From positions 785,087,390 through 785,151,389 of the forward strand of contig CM048745.1 of the NCBI GenBank assembly GCA_026315105.1: DNA of 64,000 bases. The letters run 5' to 3'. Source of the stretch: Locusta migratoria. Taxonomy: Eukaryota; Arthropoda; Insecta; Orthoptera; Acrididae. Every line of letters begins with the position of its first letter. Position 1 is the stretch's first letter. This document shows, piece by piece, positions 46,813-59,582 of this stretch. Made by a program: the position numbers and the translations under genes. Below the pieces are notes generated by a model. That model was given only the letters and a program-made list of their open reading frames with translations. It was not told where the DNA came from and made no database searches.

Positions 46813-48352
46813 ACATACACGCAGCATTGACTGACTCTTGGGCAGAGTGCTCTGCTAATTATGCACAGACAGAATGAACCAGAAATTAGAAGAATAGTTA
46901 ACATAAGAAACATGTAAAAATTACAAGAAACAGAACATTCTGGAAGTGATAATAACAAAGAAATACATTTTTGCTGGCAAATGGGATTGAACCGGCGACA
47001 TTCAGCACCACAATCGGTGACACAATCCATTGTGCCATGCCGGTCGCTTCCTATATGACAGGAACTTTCTTTGAGGTGTAAAAATTTGATATGTAGTCTA
47101 TTGATTTGAACATTTTTTACACTTCACTCGTCTTTGTTTATTTTGAATATAATTACTTTTGATTACAAAACGAATGTTCAGATGTAGTAACAATTATGAA
47201 AATGTTTCTACTTTGTTGGGAAACTGTGATCTGACTTTCAATGTTTTATTGTAATTTTTGTGAGGACTTCCCTGCAGCTACAGTTGTAGTGGCTGATCTG
47301 GTACATTTCACAATGTAGGTAATGCATTCTATATGAGTTTCTTATGTTGAAACACTTAGTGATTTGGCTGGAATTGTAGTGAAGAAATACTGACGTTTCT
47401 GAGCAGAAAACCGACGTCTTTCTGTAGATGGTTGGATCTTCTGTTGTTTATTAGCAATTTTTTCTCGTAATAGAAACTTAAATTCGTATTAAAAACTCGT
47501 GGATTTCAAGGTAATCTTCAATAAACTGTTCTGCCAAGTATCGTTTCATAACCTGCAACGACTTTTAGGAAAATTCACAAAGACAAATATCGAGTTATTT
47601 TCTGGAAACTCACTACTTTATGGCACTAAATACATTCCCCATTGCATAAAGCATGTTAAAATCTATCTAAACGACAAAATTCACACTCATCTGATATAGT
47701 ATTCAGAAATGTACCTCGCCAGCCGCTTGCAGTGTTACTGTCGTGGAGTGTAACAAAAATCAGTGTAAGTGTCATGACTGTATATGTTAGACTGTGATCT
47801 AACATTGCCCTATTCACGTGACCGAGTTTTCGTCATTATGAGCAACAGTTTTTCTTGTTGTCAGCTCAAGTGAAGTACTGACTTTAACAAACGACTTTTG
47901 TATGCTTATTACGCATTAGTACTGAAGGTAATGTAGTTATTACACAATTATTCTAATATTAATGCAATGATGTGACGAGTTGACACTTTTTCTTTTTACA
48001 AGAAATAGAATTACAGATAGTGTCTGTGCAGCATTATAATTTCTTTTTAACCAATGAATGTAATTGTCGGCGTGAAGACAATTCTAGCTGGTATTGACTA
48101 AATTTGTATTTCATCAAGTAAGTCATTTCTAGTGCAGATCAGCTATTAATAGCGTTGTACACAGCTATATTTGAATACAGAACATTCAGTTTTGCTATAA
48201 AACTAGTTTTAGTTGTGTTTGCACGTCAATTATTCTAATGTAAATAGTGAGTGCATTGCAAGGTTTACATATTGGCATCACTGTATACCCAGAAGTTGTA
48301 AAATACAAACGCTTGTATTGTGTAAAAGATCTAATACTGTGGGTATAGACCA
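46813..48352. other. AT-rich sequence with a tRNA-like SINE head (minus)
   Basis: The block at about 46973-47050, read on the minus strand, has an A box (TGGCACAATGGATTGTG) and a B box (GGTTCAATCCC). It is a tRNA-like SINE head with a poor acceptor. The rest shows no gene. Confidence 0.5.
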
Positions 48353-49287
48353 ACCAGCTGAAAAATGCTCCTGCCGGAGTACAGGAAAGGCGAATATGTT
48401 CTCTGACACAAAAGTGTGGTACCAGCTGCCTCAATCCTCATTCCGACTTCCTCACCAAAAATTTTGGCATGCCAACATATTCGCGCACTTTTAGTGCATA
48501 AATTTGTAAATACTTTTCCCCAGTTAAGCCCTTATAGTCAGCAATATCGTCTCACTGTCAGTGCCTATATATGTCTCTGTCCGTTTGTTTGCTGTCTCTC
48601 TCACTGTCGCTTTCTGTCGGTGTCAAACTTTCAATGTCTTCATCCCTTTCCCTCGCGATTCCTCACCACTGTCTGTTTCTGCCACTTTCATCGTCTCTTT
48701 GCCCCACTGACGTCCCATTCACTTCCTGTCCTGTTGTCAGTATCCTTTCTTTCTCACTTAGAGTCGGCTTTCATTGTCTTCAATCACGATTGTCACCTTT
48801 ACACATATGTCTATGGGGATGGTTTGCTTGGGGTTTGATCTGTAGACCGGAAAACTTTAGCACGTGGGTACTGGGGAAGGGAAAAATTGGGCAAATTGTT
48901 TCATGCTATAGTACTGGAGAGCCGCACGCCCATGCTTTATATATGGTCTCCATTCGTCTCAGTTTCCCACTGTTTCTCTTTTGCTCCAATTGCTACTATC
49001 TGCATCTGTCTTAGTTTATTGTTGCCACTGTTCCTGCCTTCCGACATCTCGTTTCACTTCCCACTGTTTTCATGCATACGCCTTTCTCCTAAACTAACAC
49101 ATTCTCTGTTCCATCATATATGGATGTCTATGTCTCACATTCAGCCGAAAAAAGCGTGAATATGTTCGTGTGCCAAAATTTTTGGTGAGGAAGTCAGAAT
49201 GAGGATTGAGGCAGCTGGTTCCACGCTTTTGTGTCAGAGAACATATACGTCTTTTCCGTGCTCTGGCAGGAGCATTTTTCAGCTGGT
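48353..49287. mobile_element. non-autonomous DNA transposon with ~137-bp inverted repeats
   Basis: The arm 48353-48490 (starting ACCAGCTGAAAAATGCTCCT) matches the reverse complement of 49147-49287 at high identity. The interior of about 650 bases has no transposase. The target duplication is not clear. Confidence 0.7.
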
Positions 49288-52061
49288 TTCCGTCTTTTTC
49301 CTGTTACATCGGAGTGTACTGCTTATATAACATGAAATCAATGGTGAGTAAAATTGGGATAGTATTTTATATACCTTGATTCATTTTTACAAACGTCAGA
49401 CCAAAATGACCATGTAGTAGTTTACTTTCTTTGTCACAGACCTGATTTACGAAAACACGTAACGAGAATACCTGTGCAGTGTAAAATTTTTGTCAGACAC
49501 ACACTGTATGGCGATCTGTGACTAATATAACTAAATAAATTACAGATAAAAATTTACGATGATTAGTAACTTTAATAAATGTTATCAGTAAAACACGGCG
49601 ACTATAAACACAGGTTCATGACCTCCAAACCAAGAACCCTTGCTGTACGTTCGCTATGTTAGTTAAAACCATAATTACATGTCAGACCGAATATAACATG
49701 CATATTTGTCATGAATATGTGTGGTAACTTGGACTCTACAGATCTCAGTAATGGATAGTATTATCGGGAAAACTTTCAAAGCTTTCCGGAATCATAATGT
49801 TAGAACGCATCGTAAAAATTTCGACGCTTTTCCATGAATAGAATGGTAGATTTGTCATTGCAGGCAGTTTGATACCAAAAATTATGCTTTTTGTAGCATA
49901 TCGCCAAAAGGAATACACATTTCCAAAAATGAGAAACGGATTTTCCAGGTAAACACCTAAACAACACACACATAACATTTTAGTCATTTCCTATTCCTCA
50001 AGAACCGTTACCTCACAATCAGAAATATTGTTTTTGAATGTATTACTGTCGAATGCTATCATGCATGGGCCGATATCTCAAGAACCACATATGATATCAT
50101 TCTGCTCTAAACTTTAAATAAAATTTTGATATGTTATCTAAATTTCATATGCAGCTACGTGTAACCTAAAATCAAGCATATGAGAAGTCTTCACAATAGG
50201 TTTGTACCTCATCAAACTCTTTAAAATATGTTGCAATGGTTCACTAAACCGGATTGTGTATATTAACTGTAAAGTAAACGAAAACAACAATTTCCCCTTC
50301 ATCGACCGAATATTTCAATCTTTAAGATGTAGAAAAATCAAATTTTTTCGCCAAGTACCTTTTTTCAAATCGCATAGTAAGTTTCAGAGCTTTCCAAATG
50401 CCGTCTTTCAGCACAATACGCACTTCTTCTAGCAAAATATCGCGGTTTTTCAGCCGTATCTTGCTAACGGACTAAGATTTATCAAAACTGAAAAATGCCG
50501 TTTATAGATAAAAGTCTACAGGGCGTATTGTAAATATTTGAACAATTTTCTGTGGTTAGTTATTTAGATATTTGCGATTCACGGGGTTAAAACGGCTAAA
50601 AATCGGGTTTTGTGATTTTGTGCAGAACTGTGGTAAGTTTCAACCTCTGGATTTCGGTAATGGATAACGATATCAGAAAAATTTAAAACCGGCATCGAGA
50701 ATATCATCATAAGAACATATGGTGAAAATTTCGAAGATTTGCAATGAATAAAAAGTATTGAAGTGATCGTTCCCACAATTCGTTTTTTTTTTTTTTTTTT
50801 TTTTTGTATCCAAAAATAATGGTTTTTTTGAGATATTCTGAGGAACCGCCCATGAATGAATGTTGCTTTTGTAAGCCGTTTAAAGCCCACTATAGACTAC
50901 ACGTCATGTACAGACGCCAAATGATTTGCTCAATTTGGATGGGCTCCAGGAAGCGAGTAACTTTGAAAATTTTGATGATCTACTGTTTGATAGCTATAGT
51001 ATATCCATTCTTGTAATATGTACACAAATGATCATTAGGCCAAGATCTATCCAAAACACTTTACCCCTTCACTCTGAGATGAGTAGAACCTGAGATATGG
51101 ACCCATAAAGAATCACGAATTCGCGCGCGCCGTTTACGAACGTATTAATACCGCGCACTTCCTATAAAAGCACAACATAACTTTAACACGTCTTGTCGAG
51201 AAAAAAAAAAAGAAAGAAAGAAAACTGATGCTGTTCGTAAGACTTAATTTTCGTCTTCTACTCCAATGGCCGTTGCAAAGTAAGAGACTCGCAGAGCAAA
51301 TTTAAAAGAGCAAGTCATTCACTACATTTACATACAACACATCTTCCGGAAGACGAAAACCGATTTTCGGATAACTTTTTTTGCTGTCGTGAATACATGG
51401 CATAACCAGAGTCAGATCTCCTAGCCCACTTAATATGGCAGCTGAAAAACAGCTGATTCATTCCTGATTTAGTCCACACAATTGCCATTTTTCTTTGCTT
51501 AAATACACAGATTTATGTTCAATCTGATATTTATACCACTATTTCACATTAGAAAATATCACTCTTTCCATATGTGCAGAAAATTCTTAACAAGAAACCA
51601 CAATCTGACAAGCCAAGAACGCTTCATAAATGGTTCTGTTTACATGGGCAGATAACTCGATTGTGGAACTGGAAAACCGCTTTAGAGAAGTGGATTTCCA
51701 AAATCGATTTCGGTGTGTTTACATGACCAACCAAATGCGGATCTGGGAAATCGGTTTACGCAATCCGGTTTTGGGAGCCCATGCAAAAGGTGTTACTTAT
51801 ACGTTTCACCCAGGTACATGTTAAAACTATAACCATCGCATTAACATTGGAATTGCGGAGAAATAAGGTTAACTGTCCTGCTAAAAGCGTTATAAGGATA
51901 TGATTAGACGTTTTGTTGTTGAATTAATCGCCTCATTTCAGCTATAAATGAGAAAACTACATCTGCCAGCTCCACTATAGATTTGTTGTAATGATAAAAG
52001 CGGCTTGTTAATCTGAGTCACACGACTTAAATGTTGGTTTCAGAGTAATGGCACGGAGTAT
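49288..52061. other. AT-rich sequence with dispersed repeat family B
   Basis: Two related blocks (about 49730-49870 and 50640-50790) share 'atggata', 'gaaaatttcga' and 'atgaata' phrases in the same order. A run of about 23 T lies at 50783-50805. The block at 51625-51795 repeats 'gtttacatg', as in short inverted-repeat elements. No gene is visible. Confidence 0.4.
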
Positions 52062-52926
52062 TATAGAGGCCGGTCCATACGAAACGATCTGTCTGCACAA
52101 AAGTTTGGGCACACCTCGCAAATCGTTGCGCGCTGACAGAAGATTTGCGCAGATATGTGATATACGTAAACCTGGAAGTTGGAAATGGAGATTTGAGCAA
52201 AATTGTTCAAATCTGTGGGTTCAAATCACATCTGCGCAAACTAGTTGTAACGTGTGGAAAGGAGATCGCTGCATGTAGGAGTCAGTGTAGACATTTGTTC
52301 GACCTGTGTGTGTCCAAATGAACGAGAATGGCTGACATACGTCAATGATATATGGAATTTATTTATACTGATCAACGACGTACTTGTTTATTGCAAGAGA
52401 AAAGTAAAGAACACAGTGATAGAGACAAATCAAGCAGCTGCGGACAATTAGCGCAATGAGAAATTGAGATTGGTTGATCCTGCTGCTAACAGGGAATCTG
52501 TTGTTAAAATAATAAATACATAAAATTCGTTCTGAAATGTGCATCGTAAAGAAATTTCGAAAGCTTCAAAATTTCTTTGTTCTGCTGTAGGATAATACCA
52601 AGTTTACAAGCCAAGTCTATGGTTTACCGTCCGGTTTTTCTGTTTCTGGTGTTCTTTTTGCACTTCCTCTTGTAAGGCACGTTGGAAACAGCGACCATAA
52701 CAGATTTCCTCTATAGCTGATAAAAGTGATTATACTTTGGAAAAGAGTGTATTCGCTTGCCAGTGTGACTGTGGTGTATATTGCTGAGGCGGTTTTGTAA
52801 ACCGATAGAAAGCAACCGGCAGAATTTTGTGTGATCTAAATCCCCATCCACATGCCACGAATTTTGTGCGCACAGGTTTGCACAGATTTTTGCGCAGACA
52901 AAATGTTGTCTGTGGAACCGGCTTAA
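52062..52926. mobile_element. inverted-repeat DNA element near the polo promoter
   Basis: The left end (GGCCGGTCCA, with TGTCTGCACAAAAG nearby) pairs with the rc of the right end (AGCCGGTTCCA, with TGTCTGCGCAAAA). The size is about 0.86 kb and there is no transposase. It ends about 260 bases before the polo start codon. Confidence 0.5.
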
Positions 52927-53085
52927 GGTATCTCTTAAGCTTTTACTGTGCTTTGCTACTATCTTTTGTAGATACTCTGGATGCAACCGACCAATAGCTG
53001 CAATGTAGGCACGAGATCTTCCACTGTATTGGCTCTCAGCTGTCTTAAACACATTCAAACTGCTGCCGTCTAGTAGTATGCGAAA
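52927..53085 (-). other. possible minus-strand coding exon upstream of polo
   Basis: The minus strand is open and reads FRILLDGSSLNVFKTAESQY, then SGRSRAYIAAIGRLHPEYLQ and KIVAKHSKSLRD, where the DNA element at 52062-52926 begins. The composition is protein-like and contains no low-complexity sequence. I do not recognise the family. It could be the first exon of a gene sharing a short bidirectional promoter with polo, or a remnant of a transposon. Confidence 0.3.
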
Positions 53086-53186
53086 CGGTCAGCAGAAGTG
53101 GATTGATTTGGGTTTTGGATGCATTGTGTTTTTGTAAAAGAAAGTTTTTATATGTTAATATAATAGTTCGTGTTATTTTATACAAA

Positions 53187-54079
53187 ATGACGGCTGCGAA
53201 AGAAGAAACATACATTCCTGACATCATTGTTGATTCCACTACAGGGGCGACATACAAGAAAGGGCGGTTTTTCGGAAAGGTAAGTTTTTAAACAAATATG
53301 ATTTTAAATATATGAGAAGTATCTACTGCTACTTTCACTGTCACGGTTTGCAGGGCGGATTTGCAAGATGCTATGAAATTACAGACACAAAAACAGGCAA
53401 TATTTATGCTGGGAAGATCATCCCGAAACGCTTAATGAAATCAAGTAATCAGCGAGACAAGATTAGTCAAGAAATACAGATCCATAGCAGTCTAAGCCAC
53501 AATAATGTTGTTGGTTTCTACGGTTATTTTGAGGATAATTACAATATTTACATTATCTTAGAGCTATGCCGCAGTAGGGTAAGTAAAAAATTTATTTGCT
53601 GGAATTTTATTAGTCATTTATAAGTTTCAATACATTGTGAACTTCTGTTTAGTCTCTAATGGAATTGCATAAGCGACGGAAGGCATTGACGGAACCAGAA
53701 GTTCGGTATTTCTTACATCACCTGACTCTTGGAGTGATGTATTTACATCAACGTAAGGTGATTCATCGTGATTTGAAATTGGGCAATCTTTTCTTAAATG
53801 AGAATCTGGAAGTGAAGATCGGCGATTTTGGCTTAGCGGCGAGATTGGAATTCGATGGCGAAAGAAAAAAGTAAGTAACGTTTGAAGAAAGTTGCCTCTT
53901 AGATTGCTCTGGTCATAGTTTTGAAAGCGTTCATGCATTTGTTGCCGGAATGTGTACTAATCAATGGCTTCATTTCGGTATAGGACTGTCTGTGGAACAC
54001 CAAACTACATAGCACCGGAGATTATCAACAAAAAAGGACATAGCTATGAAGTGGATATATGGTCTATTGGCTGCATCAT
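53187..54079 (+). CDS. polo: polo/PLK1 serine/threonine kinase, first four coding exons
   Basis: Exons 53187-53279, 53354-53578, 53653-53870 and 53984-54079 join in frame with GTAAGT-type donors and AG acceptors. ATG is in a good context (tacaaaATGa). The product matches the N-terminal PLK1 kinase domain: Gly loop GKGGFARCYEI across exons 1-2, ATP-binding Lys in YAGKIIPK, hinge LELCR, catalytic HRDLKLGN, DFG, then the T-loop GERKKTVCGTPNYIAPE with the activating Thr. Exon 4 ends within codon 211 (WSIGCI-M). SLMELHKRRKALTEPEVRYF in exon 3 separates it from PLK2/3. Polo drives mitotic entry, centrosome maturation and cytokinesis. The rest of the kinase and the polo boxes must lie past 64000. 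Confidence 0.95.
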
Positions 54080-54544
54080 GTAAGTTGCTTCTCCATAATT
54101 GAAGTGCTGTAATATATAGCGATATCAACTGTACACCTATAAGGGAGTGTTACTTTTTGTATCTTAAGTGTTTCCTTACTCGCGCCAACTTAAAACTGTG
54201 CAATCAGAAGGTATTTGTCCAGGTTTGATGTATGTTTATTTTTGAAGCATACAAACAAAATCTGCCTCAAGTGTGGCTTTACATTTGTATGTTAGCTGCT
54301 TGCTAGTTAAAAGGAAGAAGCCTTGTCTAGATATTTTGTGCTTAAAGAGATTCTGCAGATACTAAACATTTGCTGTTCCATATTTTCTTTTTGTCAGTTG
54401 GTTCTGCAGTAAATAAGGATGGGAATGAAGCCACTGTGAAAGGGTGTTCTACTGAACAAAGGCTTGTACCCGATGAAATTGGAGTTTAGAATTATGATTC
54501 AACAAAAAATATAACACTTCAGTTTTCAAAAAGAAAAGCAAAGA

Positions 54545-54770
54545 TTGCACATTAATAATTTATTAAATAACGGCTGGTTTCGGTGCAATGTTACCATCAT
54601 CTTGTCATATAAATGTTACAAGCTGGTCATGTTGTTAAAAAAAATTGGGTATAAGATAACAAGTGCAACATTGCACTTAGTCACTATATAAAAAATACAC
54701 AAGTAAAAAACATGACAGCTTTGTTGCCATTTAATAAATTGTTAATGTGCAAGTGTTTGGGACCTGCAGC
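54545..54770. repeat. fold-back element
   Basis: 'gcacattaataatttattaa' near 54547 is mirrored by 'ttaataaattgttaatgtgc' near 54731-54750. The core has 'ggctggtttcggtgcaatg', a motif seen in many insect inverted-repeat elements. Confidence 0.55.
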
Positions 54771-55015
54771 AGATCAGTTTAAAGAAATACGTGGAAGCAG
54801 TTCAGAGGTGAGCAACTAGGTTCATTACTGGTAGACTCAACCAATGAGTCGCAGAAAATGCTCCCTGAACTCAAATGGGAATCACTGAAGGAAAGACGTT
54901 CTTTTTGAGAAATTTAGAGGGCCAAATTTGAAGCTGCATGTAGAACGATCTTCCTGCCGCCTACTTAAATTTCGCGTAAATGTCACAAACCTTACAGAAA
55001 TTAGGGCTGGTACAG

Positions 55016-55053
<38 letters not shown>

Positions 55054-55998
55054 AAGAAGAAGAAGAAGAACAAATTTTTAGGGAGTGGAATAGGAAAGGG
55101 AGATGCCTAGTAGTGGTACAGTTTACCCTTCTCCACATAATTTACGCTAGATTGCAGAGTATATATGTAGAAGTACTTACAGGTCCATTTTCTTCCCCAG
55201 TTTCGGAGTTAGAACTTACGGCACTGTGTATGTAATGTTTGTTCTTGCAGCCAGAAATAAAGTACACCATGCCCTAGCATCAGAAGAGTATTGTCAAGTT
55301 AAGAAATTCAGATTTTTTAATACAATAAAGCCAGTTACAATTTCATTATTTGAACCGGTACTTCGTGGATGTACATGAAGTACAAAATCCTGTTTACCAA
55401 CGCAATAAAAGCTTTCATGTCTGCAACTCTGATGTAACCTTACCTACCGTGTATTAAAATCCCCAATAACAATAGGGACATTGATACTAGAAGTACTAAA
55501 CCAGTTTATCTGTTTACAGGTCAGGTTCTGTAGTAGAAATGAGTGACATTTTGTGAAATCACTTTGAAGGGAAGTAATTTTTAAGTGGTTCATTTGCAGA
55601 ATTTAACACACAGCAGGCAGCTAAAACTCCCCAATTGGGGGTTGATGGTGATAGCAGTGTTGGGAGTGAAGATACTATAGGCTGATAACTTTCTGTAAAT
55701 GTTAGACTCCACTTTGTGTACTTTACTGCCACTGGTCAGGCATCTGACATGTATTTCAGATTTTTAGATGTTAATGAAGAGGGGCAGGATAAGGTCAGAG
55801 ATGGGATGAGTGGAGGAGGGAGGCAACAGTTTGAAGACTTCTTTAATCATTAGGAAATTAAATGTCTTAGTTGCAAATGCTGAACAATCTGACCTAATGT
55901 TTTGTCAAAAAAGGGACTGGCAAAATCTTAATTGTACTAGTTAAACAGCAAAACATTCTAAAAATTTCCTTCTTTTAATGTCTTAAATTATGTAAATG

Positions 55999-56205
55999 AA
56001 ATTTCTCATGATTTTTGTCGGTCAATGGTGACCATTTTCAAGTCTGTTTATGAACTGAGAGGGGGGGGGGGGGAATCGGACGCTGTTTGGTTTTGTCTAT
56101 TTTTTACGCAATTGTTAAACAGTGTCTGATTGCCCTTCATCTATAAACAGACTTGAAGATGGTCATCATTTACTGAAACCAGTCATAAAAGTGATGAGAA
56201 ATTTT
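55999..56205. repeat. fold-back element around a G run
   Basis: The arm 55999-56053 (ATTTCTCATGATTTTTGTCG start) is the inverse of 56141-56205 with a few differences. A G run lies in the loop. Confidence 0.6.
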
Positions 56206-56241
56206 GTGGTCATTGATGTAAATAAAGATATTAAAAGTAAT

Positions 56242-56602
56242 GGTAATTTGGTAGAATCCGTGTACATCGAAGGAAACGGCATAGCCATCGATATATATCG
56301 AATATTCGATATAGTGTTTCTGAACCGGAGATTCGGGCGCTACGCGCCCTCACGTACTAAAAAAAAATTTCTTGTTTAACCTATACCTAACCTTCTTAAG
56401 GCTACGCTAAAGATCTATTTTTTTAAGTCAAAGTTAGGTTAGGTATAGTTAGGTTTGGTATAGGTTAAACAAGATTTTTTTTTTTAGTACGTGAGGGCGC
56501 GTAGCGCCCGAATCTCCGGTTCAGAAACACTATATCGAATATTCGATATATATCGATGGCAATGCCGTTTCCTCCGATGTACACGGATTCTACCAAATTA
56601 CC
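56242..56602. repeat. near-perfect 151-bp inverted repeat with ~58-bp loop
   Basis: The arms 56242-56392 and 56451-56602 are almost identical in reverse complement. Inside each arm are two smaller palindromes: 'cgaatattcg', and 'gggcgctacgcgccc', which can form its own hairpin. No ORF is credible. It is a fold-back/MITE element that is young or kept uniform by gene conversion. Confidence 0.8.
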
Positions 56603-58404
56603 AAAGTAATTACAAAAAGGATCACTGATATAAATTTGTGACCATGATGCACCTTATGGAATTCCTTCTTTCACTCCACTCTTCACCAAGCAAGATATTT
56701 GGTGGTTATTTTCTTAGGGTGTCTTTTCATATGAGCCAGTCACATGAGCATCTCAGGTTTTGGTGAAATTTGGCACTTAGGTAGCCCACTTATAGATTAA
56801 AAAAAATACAGAAGTTTGTTTAAATCCATCAATCAGATTTTGAAAAATGACAATCTGAAGTTGTCACAAGAATCCCACCAAAAGCTACCCTGCCATCCCC
56901 CCCCCCCCCCCCCCTTCTTGCAGCTAGAACTGCAAATTGTAGCAACTTTTAAGCTCCAATGATGGGAGAGCTGTCAATTTTCAGCATATTCCATGAGCTT
57001 TTCAATGATACACTACAGATTATGGATTTAAGAGGAAAACTGTTTTTAAAATTTAAGTTAATATTTTTAGTTCCTTAAAAGGCGCATCTTCTAAATTTTT
57101 TATACAGGACTTTACATTATCGTTAACCAATACCCTGAGTATCAAAGTGAGACTATCATGGGTTTACACTTTGATAATATTGCAGAAATTCATTTTTCAC
57201 TGAAAAAATATTGTTGTAAAACTTATAGATTTAAGTGGGATACATAATTTCAATCTTACTGTATCTACATACACATTAAAATTTGATGTTAACACACACA
57301 TTCCAAATCTGCAAACCCTAATTTATACAGTCCGTTTTAAAATTCTTGTTAAATGCTTTTTTCTTTTTACACTTTCATTCCCAGAAATCTGATACATTCT
57401 TCCTGTCTGTTAGTGGATTTACCTTACAAAGAATATCTGGTTTTATAGGGAATGTATGACTGTGATAGGCCACATTGGTCAAGGAATGTAACTTTAACTT
57501 CATCAAGGTCTTTGTCGTTTGTTAAAATGTAAGCTAACCACCATCCATTGTCTTTAAAAGCCAGTCTTTCTGGAGATTTGTAACTTTTCAACAGTAGATT
57601 CTGTTGTGTCAAAATTATTTTTATTTTTGTACTGTGCTGCACCATCCAAAAAATTTGTATCTTCTGTATATTAGTCTAAAGTTGTTTTTTAAAACTGAAT
57701 TATTTTTAAAACTGAATTAGCTTTTAAAAAAGCAATAGACTGCTATGGTATTCTCTTCGTTCACTCCTTTGTAACATATTACGAAGGAATGCAATGTTGC
57801 ATGATAACTTGACCAGTGGCAACTCTGGGCCTCGTCTAATCTGAGGCTCCTTTTTATGCTAAGAAGTGCAGGAACTGAGCAAATGGTTTTATAATGTGTC
57901 TAATATTTCTGCTTGTAAATACCCTTGAAAATCATTTAAGCAATGCAAAAAAGCACTGTGAAGGCATATATTAATAAAATATCTCTGAAAAACTATACAA
58001 GTAACTTAAACCAACACATTTCAATAGGTTATATTGCATTTATTTCATTACTAAGATTCCCAGCACAATTTGTTTGAAATTCCTATGTCCTGTCATTCCG
58101 TTACCAGAAAAAGCCTGAAATTTTTCAGTACCTATTGAATTTTATAGAACGCTGACAATATGTATGCAAATACTGATCTGAGAGGTGAATAGATGCCCCA
58201 CAATAAGGAAGTATTATTAATTTTAACAATTTAATTTTTAATGGTAATGGAATGACAGCATTGCAGTAAGGGAATGACATAAATTTTATAATGAAATGCC
58301 TGACATTCTTAGGTGGTTTATACTACAGTTGTAGGCAGCTGTATGTTGGCTGTGCTGCAATTTTTGGCAGTTACTATATAACTGTATTGTTCGTAAAAAT
58401 TGGA

Positions 58405-58790
58405 CGACCCACTCGGTTAGCCGTGTGGTCTAATGCACCACTTTCCAAGATGGGAAGGTGGACCTGCTTCACCCGGCAGATTACGAAGGGGTCTGAGTGC
58501 CGGCCACCAAGAATGTGGTTTTTAGGAGATTTTCCATATCTGTCTAGGTGAATACGGGGCTGGTACCAAAGTTCTGCCTAAATTATACAATTCACAAACA
58601 TTTTAGTAACACATTCAAAGCTTATAACACTATATGCAAACATTTGGGGAACACATTTCCTCCAGGATGGGGGGGGGGGGGGAGGGGGGCACAGGGTAGC
58701 AAAAGTAAGGGCATCCCCCCCCTCTGTAAATATTTACACATGCCTAATCCGAACTAACGAGGCTGACCCTGCATGTGTGGGGAACATTGC
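58405..58790 (+). repeat. diverged tRNA-derived SINE
   Basis: The start 'actcggttagccgtgtggtc' is a tRNA A-box-like head and the middle holds 'tttttaggagattttccat'. I recognise it as a decayed copy of an abundant orthopteran SINE. A G run and a C run lie near 58671 and 58713. Confidence 0.6.
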
Positions 58791-59582
58791 CAAAGAGAGT
58801 TGGTGAAAATTGGAGGAACTGTGTATGCAAAGGTGGAAAGTTCTGTAAAGCAAAAACTTATTTTTCAGAGAGACGAAAGTTGCATTCAGTTTGTCTTGAG
58901 CAACTGCTGAAAGGCGAACTAATAATCCTCTTTAGTTAAAATGTGCTATGAAATGACTAAATGGATTCACACTACATGTAGAATCTATTTATTTTGAAGA
59001 ACAGTGTTTCTTCTTCCATAACCTAAGCCAAATAAATAGTATTGCTGGGAAACTGCTAATAACCAAAGAAAAACATTTTACTAACTTCCTATTTGCTACA
59101 AAAGAATGTTGGATATTGTTGAAAGCCACTACCAATTACATCTGATACAGCAATACAATGCAACAAAAATGCTTTAAGTTCATTAGAGTGGAAATATTTA
59201 TTTTTTTAAGAGATAGCATTTTTATAGCAAGAATTTTTGTGGGGCAAGTGATTTGTCAAAGACAATTACGAAATTTAATTTCTTAGGAAGAGTGACACAG
59301 GTGGATGTGTGTTTACACTTCCCCAACCAGTGAGCAATACAGAATGAAATTAGTAATTTCAAGGGAAAGTGTCATTCCGTTACTGGAGATTTTTTACTTT
59401 AGTTGTTAAAATATTTGTTTGATGTCTGTTTCTTATATACCACTTTCCCATTTATTCCTCTTCATATCATAATTTTTGCAAATTTTTATGGTAAATGGTT
59501 GGGCTGAATTACTGTTGTATTATAAATAACAATATGCATGTCCAAGTTACGTCATTCCGTTATCAGGTAGTTTTTTCATTGT

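Larger units (their letters stand above)
54080..59582. other. first part of polo intron 4, repeat-filled
   Basis: No exon continuing the kinase (a YTLLVG-like start is expected) is visible here, so this is intron. It holds microsatellites: (GT)n 55018-55050, a G run 56060-56073, a C run 56897-56914. It also holds fold-back elements, a SINE copy and short AT-rich stretches. The stretch 56605-58404 has no feature I can name. Confidence 0.6.

Noticed and set aside
48416..49159. Overlapping Ser/Leu/Phe-rich open frames
   Set aside because: They lie inside a non-autonomous inverted-repeat element and reflect its pyrimidine-rich composition.
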